From contig CACCNJ010000002.1 in assembly GCA_902547295.1 (NCBI GenBank), positions 113,583 through 177,582 of the forward strand: DNA of 64,000 bases. Reading direction: 5' to 3'. The position numbers were made by a program, and so were the translations under genes. The notes under the pieces are model-generated. The model did not search any database, was not told the origin of the DNA, and worked only from the letters and a program-made list of their open reading frames with translations. This document shows positions 47,896 to 55,455 of the stretch, in pieces. Source of the stretch: an uncultured SAR86 cluster bacterium (lineage in GTDB: Bacteria; Pseudomonadota; Gammaproteobacteria; Magnimaribacterales; D2472). The number at the start of each line of letters is the position of its first letter. The stretch's first letter is position 1.

Positions 47896-48582
47896 ATGTC
47901 AGAAAAACTAGCTACGCTTAAGAAAGAAGATAACGTATCAATACTTACTTTAGATGATGGTAAGGCAAATGTTTTCTCTCCAGAAATGTCACAGCATATA
48001 AATGAATGTCTTGATGATGTTCCTACCGAAGAGGGATGCCTCATAATTACAGGTAGAGAGGGAATGTTTTCTGCTGGGTTTGATCTCAAAACAATACAAG
48101 GCGGAGATATGAAACTTATTCAAAATATGACAATAAATGGCTTTAAGCTCTTATCAAGAATATTTGCATTTCCAAGACCCGTTATCGCTGCATGTTCAGG
48201 TCATGGCATTGCCCTAGGAACTTTTTTATTATGCTGTTGTGACTATAGAATAGGAGTAAAAGGGGACTTCATGCTTGGGGCTAATGAAATGAGAACAAAT
48301 ATGGTCATACCTTTACCTATATTAGAGCTCATTAAATTTAGAGTTGCTCAATCTCATAAATATAGAGCAGTTCTGGGCGCGGAAATGTATACGCTAGAGA
48401 ATGCAATAGATGCAGGCCTAATGGATGAAGTTGTTGAATCAGATAACTTGATGAAAGCCGCTCTTGAAAAAGCAAAAGATCTATCGACGATGGGGCATCC
48501 AGCTTATTCGATGACAAAAGAGCTTTACATAGCTGAAACACATAAAAAGATTGATGACGCAATAAATGAACTTGATTCTTGA
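47896..48582 (+). CDS. Enoyl-CoA hydratase/isomerase (crotonase) family protein
   Basis: A 228-residue crotonase-fold protein from the ATG at 47896. The oxyanion-hole motif is in GREGMFSAGFDLKTIQ and ACSGHGIALGTFLLCCCDYRIG. Shorter than typical hydratases (about 260), with the C-terminal helices cut short. The earlier ATG at 47860 would add 12 residues and overlap the opposing start. CoA substrate not known. Confidence 0.88.
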   Translation: MSEKLATLKKEDNVSILTLDDGKANVFSPEMSQHINECLDDVPTEEGCLIITGREGMFSAGFDLKTIQGGDMKLIQNMTINGFKLLSRIFAFPRPVIAACSGHGIALGTFLLCCCDYRIGVKGDFMLGANEMRTNMVIPLPILELIKFRVAQSHKYRAVLGAEMYTLENAIDAGLMDEVVESDNLMKAALEKAKDLSTMGHPAYSMTKELYIAETHKKIDDAINELDS

Positions 48583-48585
48583 TGA

Positions 48586-49104
48586 ATGAATCAGTTTCAT
48601 CACGAAATTCAAAATTTTCCGTCAAAACCAAGCCAAGAATTTTTAGAGAAAATTTTTATACTTAATCAAGAAAATACTCCAGAAGTTGGTAGTTTGAGCT
48701 CCATTGAGTACCTAAGACAATTAATAAAACTTAGTTCATATCAATTTTATGTAGTTAAAGACAATGAAATAAAAGGATTCATCATATGCTTCAGAGAGAA
48801 ATCTTCTTATGATTCATCTAACTATAAATTTTTTAGTAACACAGAATCCAAATTTCTTTATATTGATAGAATAGCTATAAAAGATTCATTTAGACGTCAG
48901 GGTATTGGAAAAAGTTTTTATGAGCTTATTGAAAAAATTGCTATTACAAAAGAAATACCGCTATGCTGTGAAGTAAACACATTTCCTGAAAATTTAATAT
49001 CTATAAAGTTCCATGAGGATTTTGGCTTCAAAAAAATTGGAAATAGAGAATATGAAAATCACTCAGTAGCTTTTTTTAAAAAAGTAATCAGAATTTATAC
49101 TTAA
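48586..49104 (+). CDS. GNAT family N-acetyltransferase
   Basis: A 172-residue GNAT protein with the acetyl-CoA motif A in IDRIAIKDSFRRQGIGKSFYELI (Arg/Gln-x-x-Gly-x-Gly/Ala). The C-terminal EDFGFKKIGNREYEN is the usual motif B. It starts four bases after the crotonase stop. Acceptor unknown. Confidence 0.85.
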   Translation: MNQFHHEIQNFPSKPSQEFLEKIFILNQENTPEVGSLSSIEYLRQLIKLSSYQFYVVKDNEIKGFIICFREKSSYDSSNYKFFSNTESKFLYIDRIAIKDSFRRQGIGKSFYELIEKIAITKEIPLCCEVNTFPENLISIKFHEDFGFKKIGNREYENHSVAFFKKVIRIYT

Positions 49105-49144
49105 ATAAAAACATATTATAAATATCGTATGATATGGTCTGTAT

Positions 49145-50014
49145 ATGTTTTTAGAAACTTCTCTAATATTTAAAACACTTGTAATACTCTCAGCACAACT
49201 GGGGGTAGTTTTGATGATGTGTTTTTATTGCCTTAATAGAGCAAAAAAAGCATATGAAAATAATACAACTTTTATGGGACTGTTATTTAGGGGCTCGGTC
49301 AACATGAAAGGTAAATTAGATTTGATTCCTTATTTAGAAACAAAGAAAGATTTTCCAAAACCAATGGAAAAACATGAAGATAAAGACACGGTGCTTCATG
49401 AAGTTGCTAAAAGTCAGGATGAAGTTATTGAATTATTAAAGATGGGTTACATACATTCCCCGATGGGTTCATCGTGGGGCATTAGTTTGCTGTTCTGGTT
49501 ATGGATGGGGTGTTTATTTGCAACAACATTTATAACTTCCGTTGATTCTATTAACCTCTGGGTTGGAATGACTTTATTCACTTTAACGAGTTTATTCTTT
49601 GGTCCTCTTCTCGCTTTAATAATGCTTGAGATGGATGAAAATGATGGATTTACCGCTCTTAAAATAGTACTTGTTGTAACTTTAATTACCGGTTTTATAG
49701 GTTATGGAGATTTTATATCTTTCTCAGAAAGCTCTTTATTTGGAATCATCTTAATTATATCTTTATTTGGATTACTGATTTTTAACTTTGCGCGTTTTTA
49801 TATGGAATTTAGCAGGAAGGCTGTGAGAAGATCTGCAATTTTTGGTGCAACTCTTTTTTCTTTATTTCTTTTATTTGATTTCAATTATATTAAAATGCAA
49901 TCAAGTATTTATGCCAAAAATGACTGGGCAACTGCACTTGAAATGGCGTTTATACTCTATTTGGATATTATAAACTTGCTGTTAGAAATATTAGAAGCAA
50001 TGGGTAATTCATAA
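49145..50014 (+). CDS. Membrane protein with Bax inhibitor-1-like C-terminus
   Basis: A 289-residue protein with seven or so hydrophobic segments. The last helix reads ALEMAFILYLDIINLLLEILEAMG, similar to the C-terminal helix of Bax inhibitor-1/YbhL proteins; the N-terminal 130 residues have an unusual charged loop (KDTVLHEVAKSQDEVIELL). The family assignment is tentative. It precedes the nitronate monooxygenase by 11 bases. Confidence 0.55.
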   Translation: MFLETSLIFKTLVILSAQLGVVLMMCFYCLNRAKKAYENNTTFMGLLFRGSVNMKGKLDLIPYLETKKDFPKPMEKHEDKDTVLHEVAKSQDEVIELLKMGYIHSPMGSSWGISLLFWLWMGCLFATTFITSVDSINLWVGMTLFTLTSLFFGPLLALIMLEMDENDGFTALKIVLVVTLITGFIGYGDFISFSESSLFGIILIISLFGLLIFNFARFYMEFSRKAVRRSAIFGATLFSLFLLFDFNYIKMQSSIYAKNDWATALEMAFILYLDIINLLLEILEAMGNS

Positions 50015-50025
50015 GAGGAGGAAAC

Positions 50026-51000
50026 ATGGGCATACCTAATCAACTAAAAGATAAATTAACAATGCCAGTTATTGGTGCGCCACTATTCTTAGTATCAGGA
50101 CCAGACTTAGTTATTGCACAATGCAAAGCTGGAATAGTAGGATCTTTTCCTGCATTAAATGCAAGACCTCAAAATGTTCTTGATGAATGGATTGTTAGAA
50201 TAAAAACTGAGCTTGCAGAATATCAAGAGCAAAATCCTGATGCAAAAGTTGCCCCCTTTGCAGTCAACCAAATATGTCACGGATCTAACGATAGATTAAT
50301 GCAGGATATGGAAACTTGTGTCAAACATGAGGTGCCCATAATTATCACTTCTTTAAGACCACCTTCAGAAGTTGTAGATGCTGCTCATAGCTATGGGGGT
50401 CTGGTTTTTCATGATGTTATAAATGTAAGACATGCACAAAAGGCAGCCGAGCAGGGTGTCGATGGTCTTATATTAGTTTGCGCTGGTGCAGGTGGTCATG
50501 CCGGGGCTTTGTCACCATTTGCATTGGTTAGAGAGGTTAAAGAATGGTTTGATGGAACAATTATTCTTTCAGGTTCAATTGGTGATGGTCACTCAGTAGC
50601 ATCAGCAATTGCTCTTGGTGCAGACTACGCATATTTAGGCACAAGATTTATTGCCACTGAGGAGGCAAATGCTGATCCTGGATATAAAAAAATGTTAGAG
50701 GAGAGCGCGGCAAGTGACATAGTCTATTCTTCTTTATTCACTGGAGTCTTAGGGAATTATCTTAAACCTTCAATAAAAAATGCAGGTCTAGATCCTGATA
50801 ATCTTCCAGATGCAGATAAGTCCGCAATGAACTTCGGCTCAGGTGGAAACACCGACTCAAAAGCCTGGAAGGATATATGGGGGTCTGGACAAGGAATTGG
50901 TGGAATTAAAGATTCTCCTTCCGTGGCTGACCTTGTTGGAAGAATAAAGTCAGAGTATGAGGAAGCTTTTGTTGAATTCAAAAACAGAATGCAAGCATAA
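50026..51000 (+). CDS. Nitronate monooxygenase-like FMN oxidoreductase
   Basis: A 324-residue TIM-barrel flavoprotein of the NMO/2-nitropropane dioxygenase type. APLFLVSGPDLVIAQCKAG forms the first strand and loop, HDVINVRHAQKAAEQGVDGLILVCAGAGGHAG is the FMN-site text, and SGSIGDGHSVASAIALGADYAYLGTRFIA follows. A strong GAGGAGG site precedes it. Nitronate detoxification or an alternative flavin reaction is possible. Confidence 0.92.
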   Translation: MGIPNQLKDKLTMPVIGAPLFLVSGPDLVIAQCKAGIVGSFPALNARPQNVLDEWIVRIKTELAEYQEQNPDAKVAPFAVNQICHGSNDRLMQDMETCVKHEVPIIITSLRPPSEVVDAAHSYGGLVFHDVINVRHAQKAAEQGVDGLILVCAGAGGHAGALSPFALVREVKEWFDGTIILSGSIGDGHSVASAIALGADYAYLGTRFIATEEANADPGYKKMLEESAASDIVYSSLFTGVLGNYLKPSIKNAGLDPDNLPDADKSAMNFGSGGNTDSKAWKDIWGSGQGIGGIKDSPSVADLVGRIKSEYEEAFVEFKNRMQA

Positions 51001-51002
51001 TT

Positions 51003-51170
51003 ATGATTGAATCAATTATCATAGTTCCAATAATGTGGATCGTTATGTCGGCGATTTATATGCTTTTATTAAAAAATTTTGAGGGTACAAAAGGTATTAC
51101 AGCAGAGTATCAAACTAAAGACGGCACTAAAAGAACTGCCAAAAAAGACAGACAAGATTTTATAGTATGA
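51003..51170 (+). CDS. Small single-helix membrane protein (55 aa)
   Basis: ATG 51003 lies two bases after the nitronate monooxygenase stop and its TGA overlaps the next ATG (ATGA). It has one hydrophobic helix (IIIVPIMWIVMSAIYMLLL) and a basic tail (TKDGTKRTAKKDRQDFIV). No known family, but the tight coupling on both sides argues that it is translated. Confidence 0.6.
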   Translation: MIESIIIVPIMWIVMSAIYMLLLKNFEGTKGITAEYQTKDGTKRTAKKDRQDFIV

Positions 51171-52039
51171 ATAAAGCCATTGGCTTTATAGGCCTTGGAG
51201 TTATGGGGTTCCCAATGGCTGGACATCTATCAAATCATCACAAGATTTATGTATTTAATCGCTCACTTGAAAAAACAAAAAGCTGGATAAAGAAGTATTC
51301 TGGATCTGAATGTTGCTCTGTAAAAGAAATATCAAAAGTATCTGATATTCTTTTTCTTTGTGTTGGTAATGATAACGATGTAAGAGAAATTATTTCCAAT
51401 AAAGATGGAGCCTTAGAGCATTTAAAATCAGGCTCTTGCATTATAGATCATACAACTACTTCAGCTGATCTAGCTAAAGAAATGAATGATCTTCTAAGCA
51501 CAAAGAATATAAATTATATTGATGCACCTGTATCTGGGGGTCAGGCTGGAGCCGAATCTGGACAACTCTCAATAATGGTAGGTGGTAAAAATGAGCTGTA
51601 TGAAGAATTGAAAGATATTTTAATGACTTACTCTAAGTTTATTAAATATATGGGAGAAAGTGGATCAGGACAGTTAACAAAAATGGTAAATCAGATTTGC
51701 ATAGCCGGTCTAATTCAAGGTCTTGCTGAAGGAATGAATTTCTCAGAAAAAGCAGGATTAAATTCCAAAGATGTTTTAGAAGTTATCTCTAAAGGAGCTG
51801 CTCAATCATGGCAAATGGAAAACAGATGGCACACAATGCTCGAAGATGAATTCGATCATGGTTTTGCTGTAGATTTAATGAGAAAAGATTTAGACATAGT
51901 TATTAAAAAAGCAGAACATGAAAACATAAGTCTAGAAGTCACCAAAATTGTTAACGACTATTACAAAGAGATACAAAGATCTGGAGGCGGGAAATGGGAT
52001 ACATCCAGTCTATATAAGAGGCTTAAAGATAATCTTTAA
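51167..52039 (+). CDS. 3-hydroxyisobutyrate dehydrogenase family protein
   Basis: A 290-residue beta-hydroxyacid dehydrogenase. GFIGLGVMGFPMAGHL is the NAD(P) site, DAPVSGGQAGAESGQLSIMVGG the conserved second motif, and GSGQLTKMVNQI carries the catalytic Lys. Candidates are 2-hydroxy-3-oxopropionate reductase or a succinic-semialdehyde-type reductase. It converges on the next gene by four bases. Confidence 0.9.
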   Translation: MNKAIGFIGLGVMGFPMAGHLSNHHKIYVFNRSLEKTKSWIKKYSGSECCSVKEISKVSDILFLCVGNDNDVREIISNKDGALEHLKSGSCIIDHTTTSADLAKEMNDLLSTKNINYIDAPVSGGQAGAESGQLSIMVGGKNELYEELKDILMTYSKFIKYMGESGSGQLTKMVNQICIAGLIQGLAEGMNFSEKAGLNSKDVLEVISKGAAQSWQMENRWHTMLEDEFDHGFAVDLMRKDLDIVIKKAEHENISLEVTKIVNDYYKEIQRSGGGKWDTSSLYKRLKDNL

Positions 52040-52398
52040 AATATTGTTGAAAAATATACAAATACACCCAATCCAATTACAACCATAGCAGATGAGATTT
52101 CTAATGAATCAATGTCTATAGAAGGATCTTCTGCCATAGAATAAAAGCTTTCTGGATTAGAAATAAGCCATATTATTCCAGCTACGTGGAATAGCATTAT
52201 TAGTCCAACGACCCAGTTCAACGGCTGTGATGTAAAAACAATTAAAGAGCATAAGATTACAAAAATTAGCTCAATTGAGATATAGACATTAATATTTTTT
52301 CTTTTTAGAAGATATCTTAAGAGACTGTAACCTTTTGAGTATGTATAAAATAGGATAAAACCATAAATAAAATATATTGAAGACAATACCGTAATCAT
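52036..52398 (-). CDS. Small membrane protein, unknown (120 aa)
   Basis: Four hydrophobic segments (about residues 5-20, 37-60, 66-80 and 98-118) and a short charged loop (NPESFYSMAEDPSIDIDSLE). Not recognised. Single gene between the dehydrogenase and the MazG-like gene. Confidence 0.6.
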   Translation of the reverse strand: MITVLSSIYFIYGFILFYTYSKGYSLLRYLLKRKNINVYISIELIFVILCSLIVFTSQPLNWVVGLIMLFHVAGIIWLISNPESFYSMAEDPSIDIDSLEISSAMVVIGLGVFVYFSTIF

Positions 52399-52453
52399 TC
52401 TTATGATACCTCTAACACAATATTAAGATTCTTAAGATGCTCCATATTTGAAA

Positions 52454-52870
52454 TTAAAGATCGCCTTCTTTTCTGACCTCGCTTCTCTCAACCTCAAATT
52501 TTTCTCCATATCTAGCAGCAAGTTTTTCTTGGTTTTCACTGATTACCTCATATGGATCAAGCCCTAATGAGGCACAAGCAGTTACCCAATACCACATGAT
52601 ATCTCCAAGCTCTCTTTTCATATGAAATATGTTTTCTTCAGAAGGAGGCTTTCCTTGGAGAAACATTTTTTTTACTATTTCTACAAACTCACCTGTTTCA
52701 CTTCCCAATCCCAATGCTGCTGTTAAAAGCCTGGGAGTCTTAATATCTGAATTCTTTTCAATATCAATAAAACTTTGTTTTAAAGACTCAAGGTCCATGC
52801 TCGGATCGCTAGTAACTTTGGTTACGAAATCTGTATAGGTTTTAAAGAATTTTTTTATTTCTTCACTCAT
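52454..52870 (-). CDS. MazG-like nucleotide pyrophosphohydrolase
   Basis: A 138-residue all-alpha NTP-PPase protein. The metal-binding acids are in ETGEFVEIVKKMF (Glu-x-x-Glu) and ELGDIMWYWVTACASLG (Glu-x-x-Asp), as in MazG and related enzymes. Probably cleans house nucleotides. The gene is alone on its strand in this spacer. Confidence 0.85.
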   Translation of the reverse strand: MSEEIKKFFKTYTDFVTKVTSDPSMDLESLKQSFIDIEKNSDIKTPRLLTAALGLGSETGEFVEIVKKMFLQGKPPSEENIFHMKRELGDIMWYWVTACASLGLDPYEVISENQEKLAARYGEKFEVERSEVRKEGDL

Positions 52871-52917
52871 ATTTTCTCCAGAATTATTTAGATAATTTTA
52901 ACATCTGTTCTTAAGAA

Positions 52918-53910
52918 TTATTTAAAAGGCGATTCTCTCCAATCTAGAGTAGAAATAAATTTTGCTGTAAATGCTTTATTTTCATCAGTAACTACTTTAT
53001 TTTTAAGATCTACACCTGAAAGATACTCATAATCATCTAATGTTTTTTTATCACCAAGGCCAAAAGCACCGTCTATATCGTCATTTATCAATGCATTTAA
53101 TTTATTGATACTTTTTTCTTCTCTTTGATACCATTTAATATCTCTATTTGAGTCTTCATCTTCATTCCAATGAAGCTTTCTTTTGATATTCGAAAGCTCA
53201 GCATACAGGTGAAAAATTGGTAGTGACTGAATATGAAAAATTCCTAAGTTTCTTGTAAATGATCTAAGCATTAAGGATATTTCTTCACCATAGAAATAAA
53301 ATTCTGGATCATAAGGAATTTTTTTTACAAAATCACCAGTAGTAAATATGCAACCAGCAGCAATTAAATACCCATGAGTTATTTCTTTGGATGCAATTGA
53401 GCCAATTTGTCTTGAGAAATTATTCTTTATAAACATGCTGTCTCTTCTATATGAAATAGCATCAGTTCTTGTTTCGGCATTATTGAGATCAAATTCACCT
53501 CTTTCTAAGTCTATGACATTGAAGGCACGAGGATAGCAGGTGATAATTGGACTCTGATGTATTTCTGAATCAATATCCCTTATTTTTTCAATATGTTTAA
53601 TTAAATATGAATCCCAACTCTCTTCAAATTGCATATGAGAATCGATTTGAAGATAGAAATCTTCATCATTAAAGCTTTTTTGAATTCTTGCTCTAGCCCA
53701 ACAAGGACCTTTTGAATCTATTGGATTTACATGATCGTATTTAATTTGATTAGAAAACTTAAAAGAATCAATATTTATAGGATTTGACGACTGATCGCAT
53801 ATACCAAAGACTAAGTTTTCAGGATGTTTAGCATTTTTATATGCGCTGTTAATGGTCGTTTCCAACAAGGGATCTTGATAGGATGCTATTGATATAAATA
53901 TTTTCATCAA
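52918..53910 (-). CDS. Skp1-type hydroxyproline N-acetylglucosaminyltransferase homologue (GT60 family)
   Basis: A 330-residue GT-A glycosyltransferase. It opens KIFISIASYQDPLLETTI, continues with GPCWARARI and has YLQIDSHMQFEESWD with the metal-binding Asp90-Ser-His92, all characteristic of the GlcNAc family whose founder is the Dictyostelium Skp1 GlcNAc-transferase. The C-terminal part has the family's acidic segment (NEDEDSNRD). Divergent from a prolyl 4-hydroxylase gene 43 bases away, which would make the acceptor. The protein target is unknown. Confidence 0.85.
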   Translation of the reverse strand: MMKIFISIASYQDPLLETTINSAYKNAKHPENLVFGICDQSSNPINIDSFKFSNQIKYDHVNPIDSKGPCWARARIQKSFNDEDFYLQIDSHMQFEESWDSYLIKHIEKIRDIDSEIHQSPIITCYPRAFNVIDLERGEFDLNNAETRTDAISYRRDSMFIKNNFSRQIGSIASKEITHGYLIAAGCIFTTGDFVKKIPYDPEFYFYGEEISLMLRSFTRNLGIFHIQSLPIFHLYAELSNIKRKLHWNEDEDSNRDIKWYQREEKSINKLNALINDDIDGAFGLGDKKTLDDYEYLSGVDLKNKVVTDENKAFTAKFISTLDWRESPFK

Positions 53911-53936
53911 AAATTATTATTAATGTACAAAAATAG

Positions 53937-53942
53937 TATAAT
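53937..53942 (+). promoter_or_regulatory. Candidate -10 element for the prolyl hydroxylase gene
   Basis: A perfect TATAAT in the 43-base divergent gap between the GlcNAc-transferase and the hydroxylase. It would start transcription about five bases before the ATG at 53954, so the leader would be very short. No clear -35 is seen at 17 bases. Confidence 0.4.
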
Positions 53943-53953
53943 TTGAATCGTAA

Positions 53954-54571
53954 ATGGAACCAAAAAAAATATCTGAAAACGTAACAATGTATTCAACCAA
54001 TCCGGTTGTGTATGTTGTATCTAATTTTCTATCTAATGATGAATGTGAAGCATTTGTTGAGCATGGAAAAGGCAAGATGCAAAGGGCAACTGTAATAACT
54101 GATTCTGAGCACGAAGTTCATTCAAGCAGAACTAATGACTATTGTTGGCTTGAGCATAGTGCAAATGAAGTTATTCATGAAGTAAGTAAAAGATTTTCTG
54201 TTTTGGTCCAAATGCCTATTAATAACGCAGAGCAATTTCAACTTGTCTATTATGGGCCAGGAAATGAATATAAGCCTCATTTTGACGCGTTTGATAAAAC
54301 TACCAAAGAAGGCCAAAACAATTGGTTTCCTGGAGGACAAAGAATGGTAACAGCTTTAGCATATTTAAATGATGTTGAAGAGGGCGGAGAGACTGACTTC
54401 CCCGAGATAAATGTTTCTGTAAAACCTAATAAAGGAGATGTTGTAGTTTTTCATAATTGTATTGAGGGAACAACTGAAATTAATCCTGATGCTCTTCATG
54501 CAGGATCTCCAGTAATTTCTGGCGAAAAATGGGCAGTAAATCTCTGGTTTAGAGAATCAGCTATATATTAA
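53954..54571 (+). CDS. Prolyl 4-hydroxylase (2OG-Fe(II) oxygenase)
   Basis: A 205-residue P4H-like dioxygenase. Iron ligands are His109-x-Asp111 in YKPHFDAFD and His182 in LHAGSPVIS; the 2-oxoglutarate Lys192 lies in GEKWAVNLWFRE. GGQRMVTALAYLNDVEEGGETDFP is the standard beta-core. This is the size of the Dictyostelium/viral/bacterial soluble P4H group. Its divergent partner is a hydroxyproline GlcNAc-transferase homologue. It overlaps the RpiR gene by four bases at its end. Confidence 0.92.
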   Translation: MEPKKISENVTMYSTNPVVYVVSNFLSNDECEAFVEHGKGKMQRATVITDSEHEVHSSRTNDYCWLEHSANEVIHEVSKRFSVLVQMPINNAEQFQLVYYGPGNEYKPHFDAFDKTTKEGQNNWFPGGQRMVTALAYLNDVEEGGETDFPEINVSVKPNKGDVVVFHNCIEGTTEINPDALHAGSPVISGEKWAVNLWFRESAIY

Positions 54572-55413
54572 TTATCTATTTTTAAAGACCTTTGGCTGTC
54601 CGCAATGTTATATAGGTGATCCTGTGCCTCAGGTTTTAATTGAGCTACTCCCATCGTTAGCACATCTACTACCGCTGTATAAGCAATTCTGGACGTAAGC
54701 GGTTTTGAAATTCTATTATTTATTCCAATATTGATTGTTAGAGGAAAATCACAAATATCTGCAAGTGGTGTATCGCCTGGCATTATTCCAATAACTTTAA
54801 CACCATTTTTTCTAACTATTTTGACACTTTCAATTAAGGCCGCAGTTGTTCCAGATTGAGATATTGCTACGACAATATCATTTTTGCTTAAAGAATTCGC
54901 AGACATAAATTGTAGGTGTGGGTCAGAAATATATGATGAGGATATTTTCAATCTAAAAAATTTATGCTGACCATCCATTGCAACCGGTGCTGAACCACCA
55001 AATGAATAAAATTCAACTCTATCTGCATTCACAAGAGCTTCAATGGCATTTTCAAGAATACTTTGATCAAGCTGTGACCTTACATTAAGTATCTCACTTA
55101 TTGTTGTATCAAAAACTTTTTCACATAGCTCATGAATTGAATCGTCTTCTGTTATTTCGTACATAACAAAATAATCGTCAGCTGCTAGCTGCTGGGACAA
55201 ATTAATTTTAAGTTCTTGAAAACCTGAAAATCCAATTGCTTTACAGAATCTTATTAATGTTGGTTCGCTAATGCCCATTGCTTCTGAAGCTTCTGCAGTT
55301 TTCATAGTAATAATTGATTTTGGATCTTCTAAGATATACTCTCCAACAATTTTTTCAGATTTTCTTAAATCAGGAAGAGAATTTTTAATTTGTCTCAATA
55401 ATTTAGTCGACAT
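54568..55413 (-). CDS. RpiR/MurR family transcriptional regulator
   Basis: A 281-residue regulator: N-terminal HTH (AEASEAMGISEPTLIRFCKAIGFSGF) and C-terminal SIS domain (FYSFGGSAPVAMDGQHKFFRL, ...ISQSGTTAALIESVKIVR...). HexR-like proteins of this type sense sugar phosphates. Divergent from uvrD, 43 bases away. Its target is not visible in the window. Confidence 0.9.
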   Translation of the reverse strand: MSTKLLRQIKNSLPDLRKSEKIVGEYILEDPKSIITMKTAEASEAMGISEPTLIRFCKAIGFSGFQELKINLSQQLAADDYFVMYEITEDDSIHELCEKVFDTTISEILNVRSQLDQSILENAIEALVNADRVEFYSFGGSAPVAMDGQHKFFRLKISSSYISDPHLQFMSANSLSKNDIVVAISQSGTTAALIESVKIVRKNGVKVIGIMPGDTPLADICDFPLTINIGINNRISKPLTSRIAYTAVVDVLTMGVAQLKPEAQDHLYNIADSQRSLKIDN

Positions 55414-55455
55414 AAGGTTAGAATATCTAACTTAAACAAAAAAATGAATCCCTAA

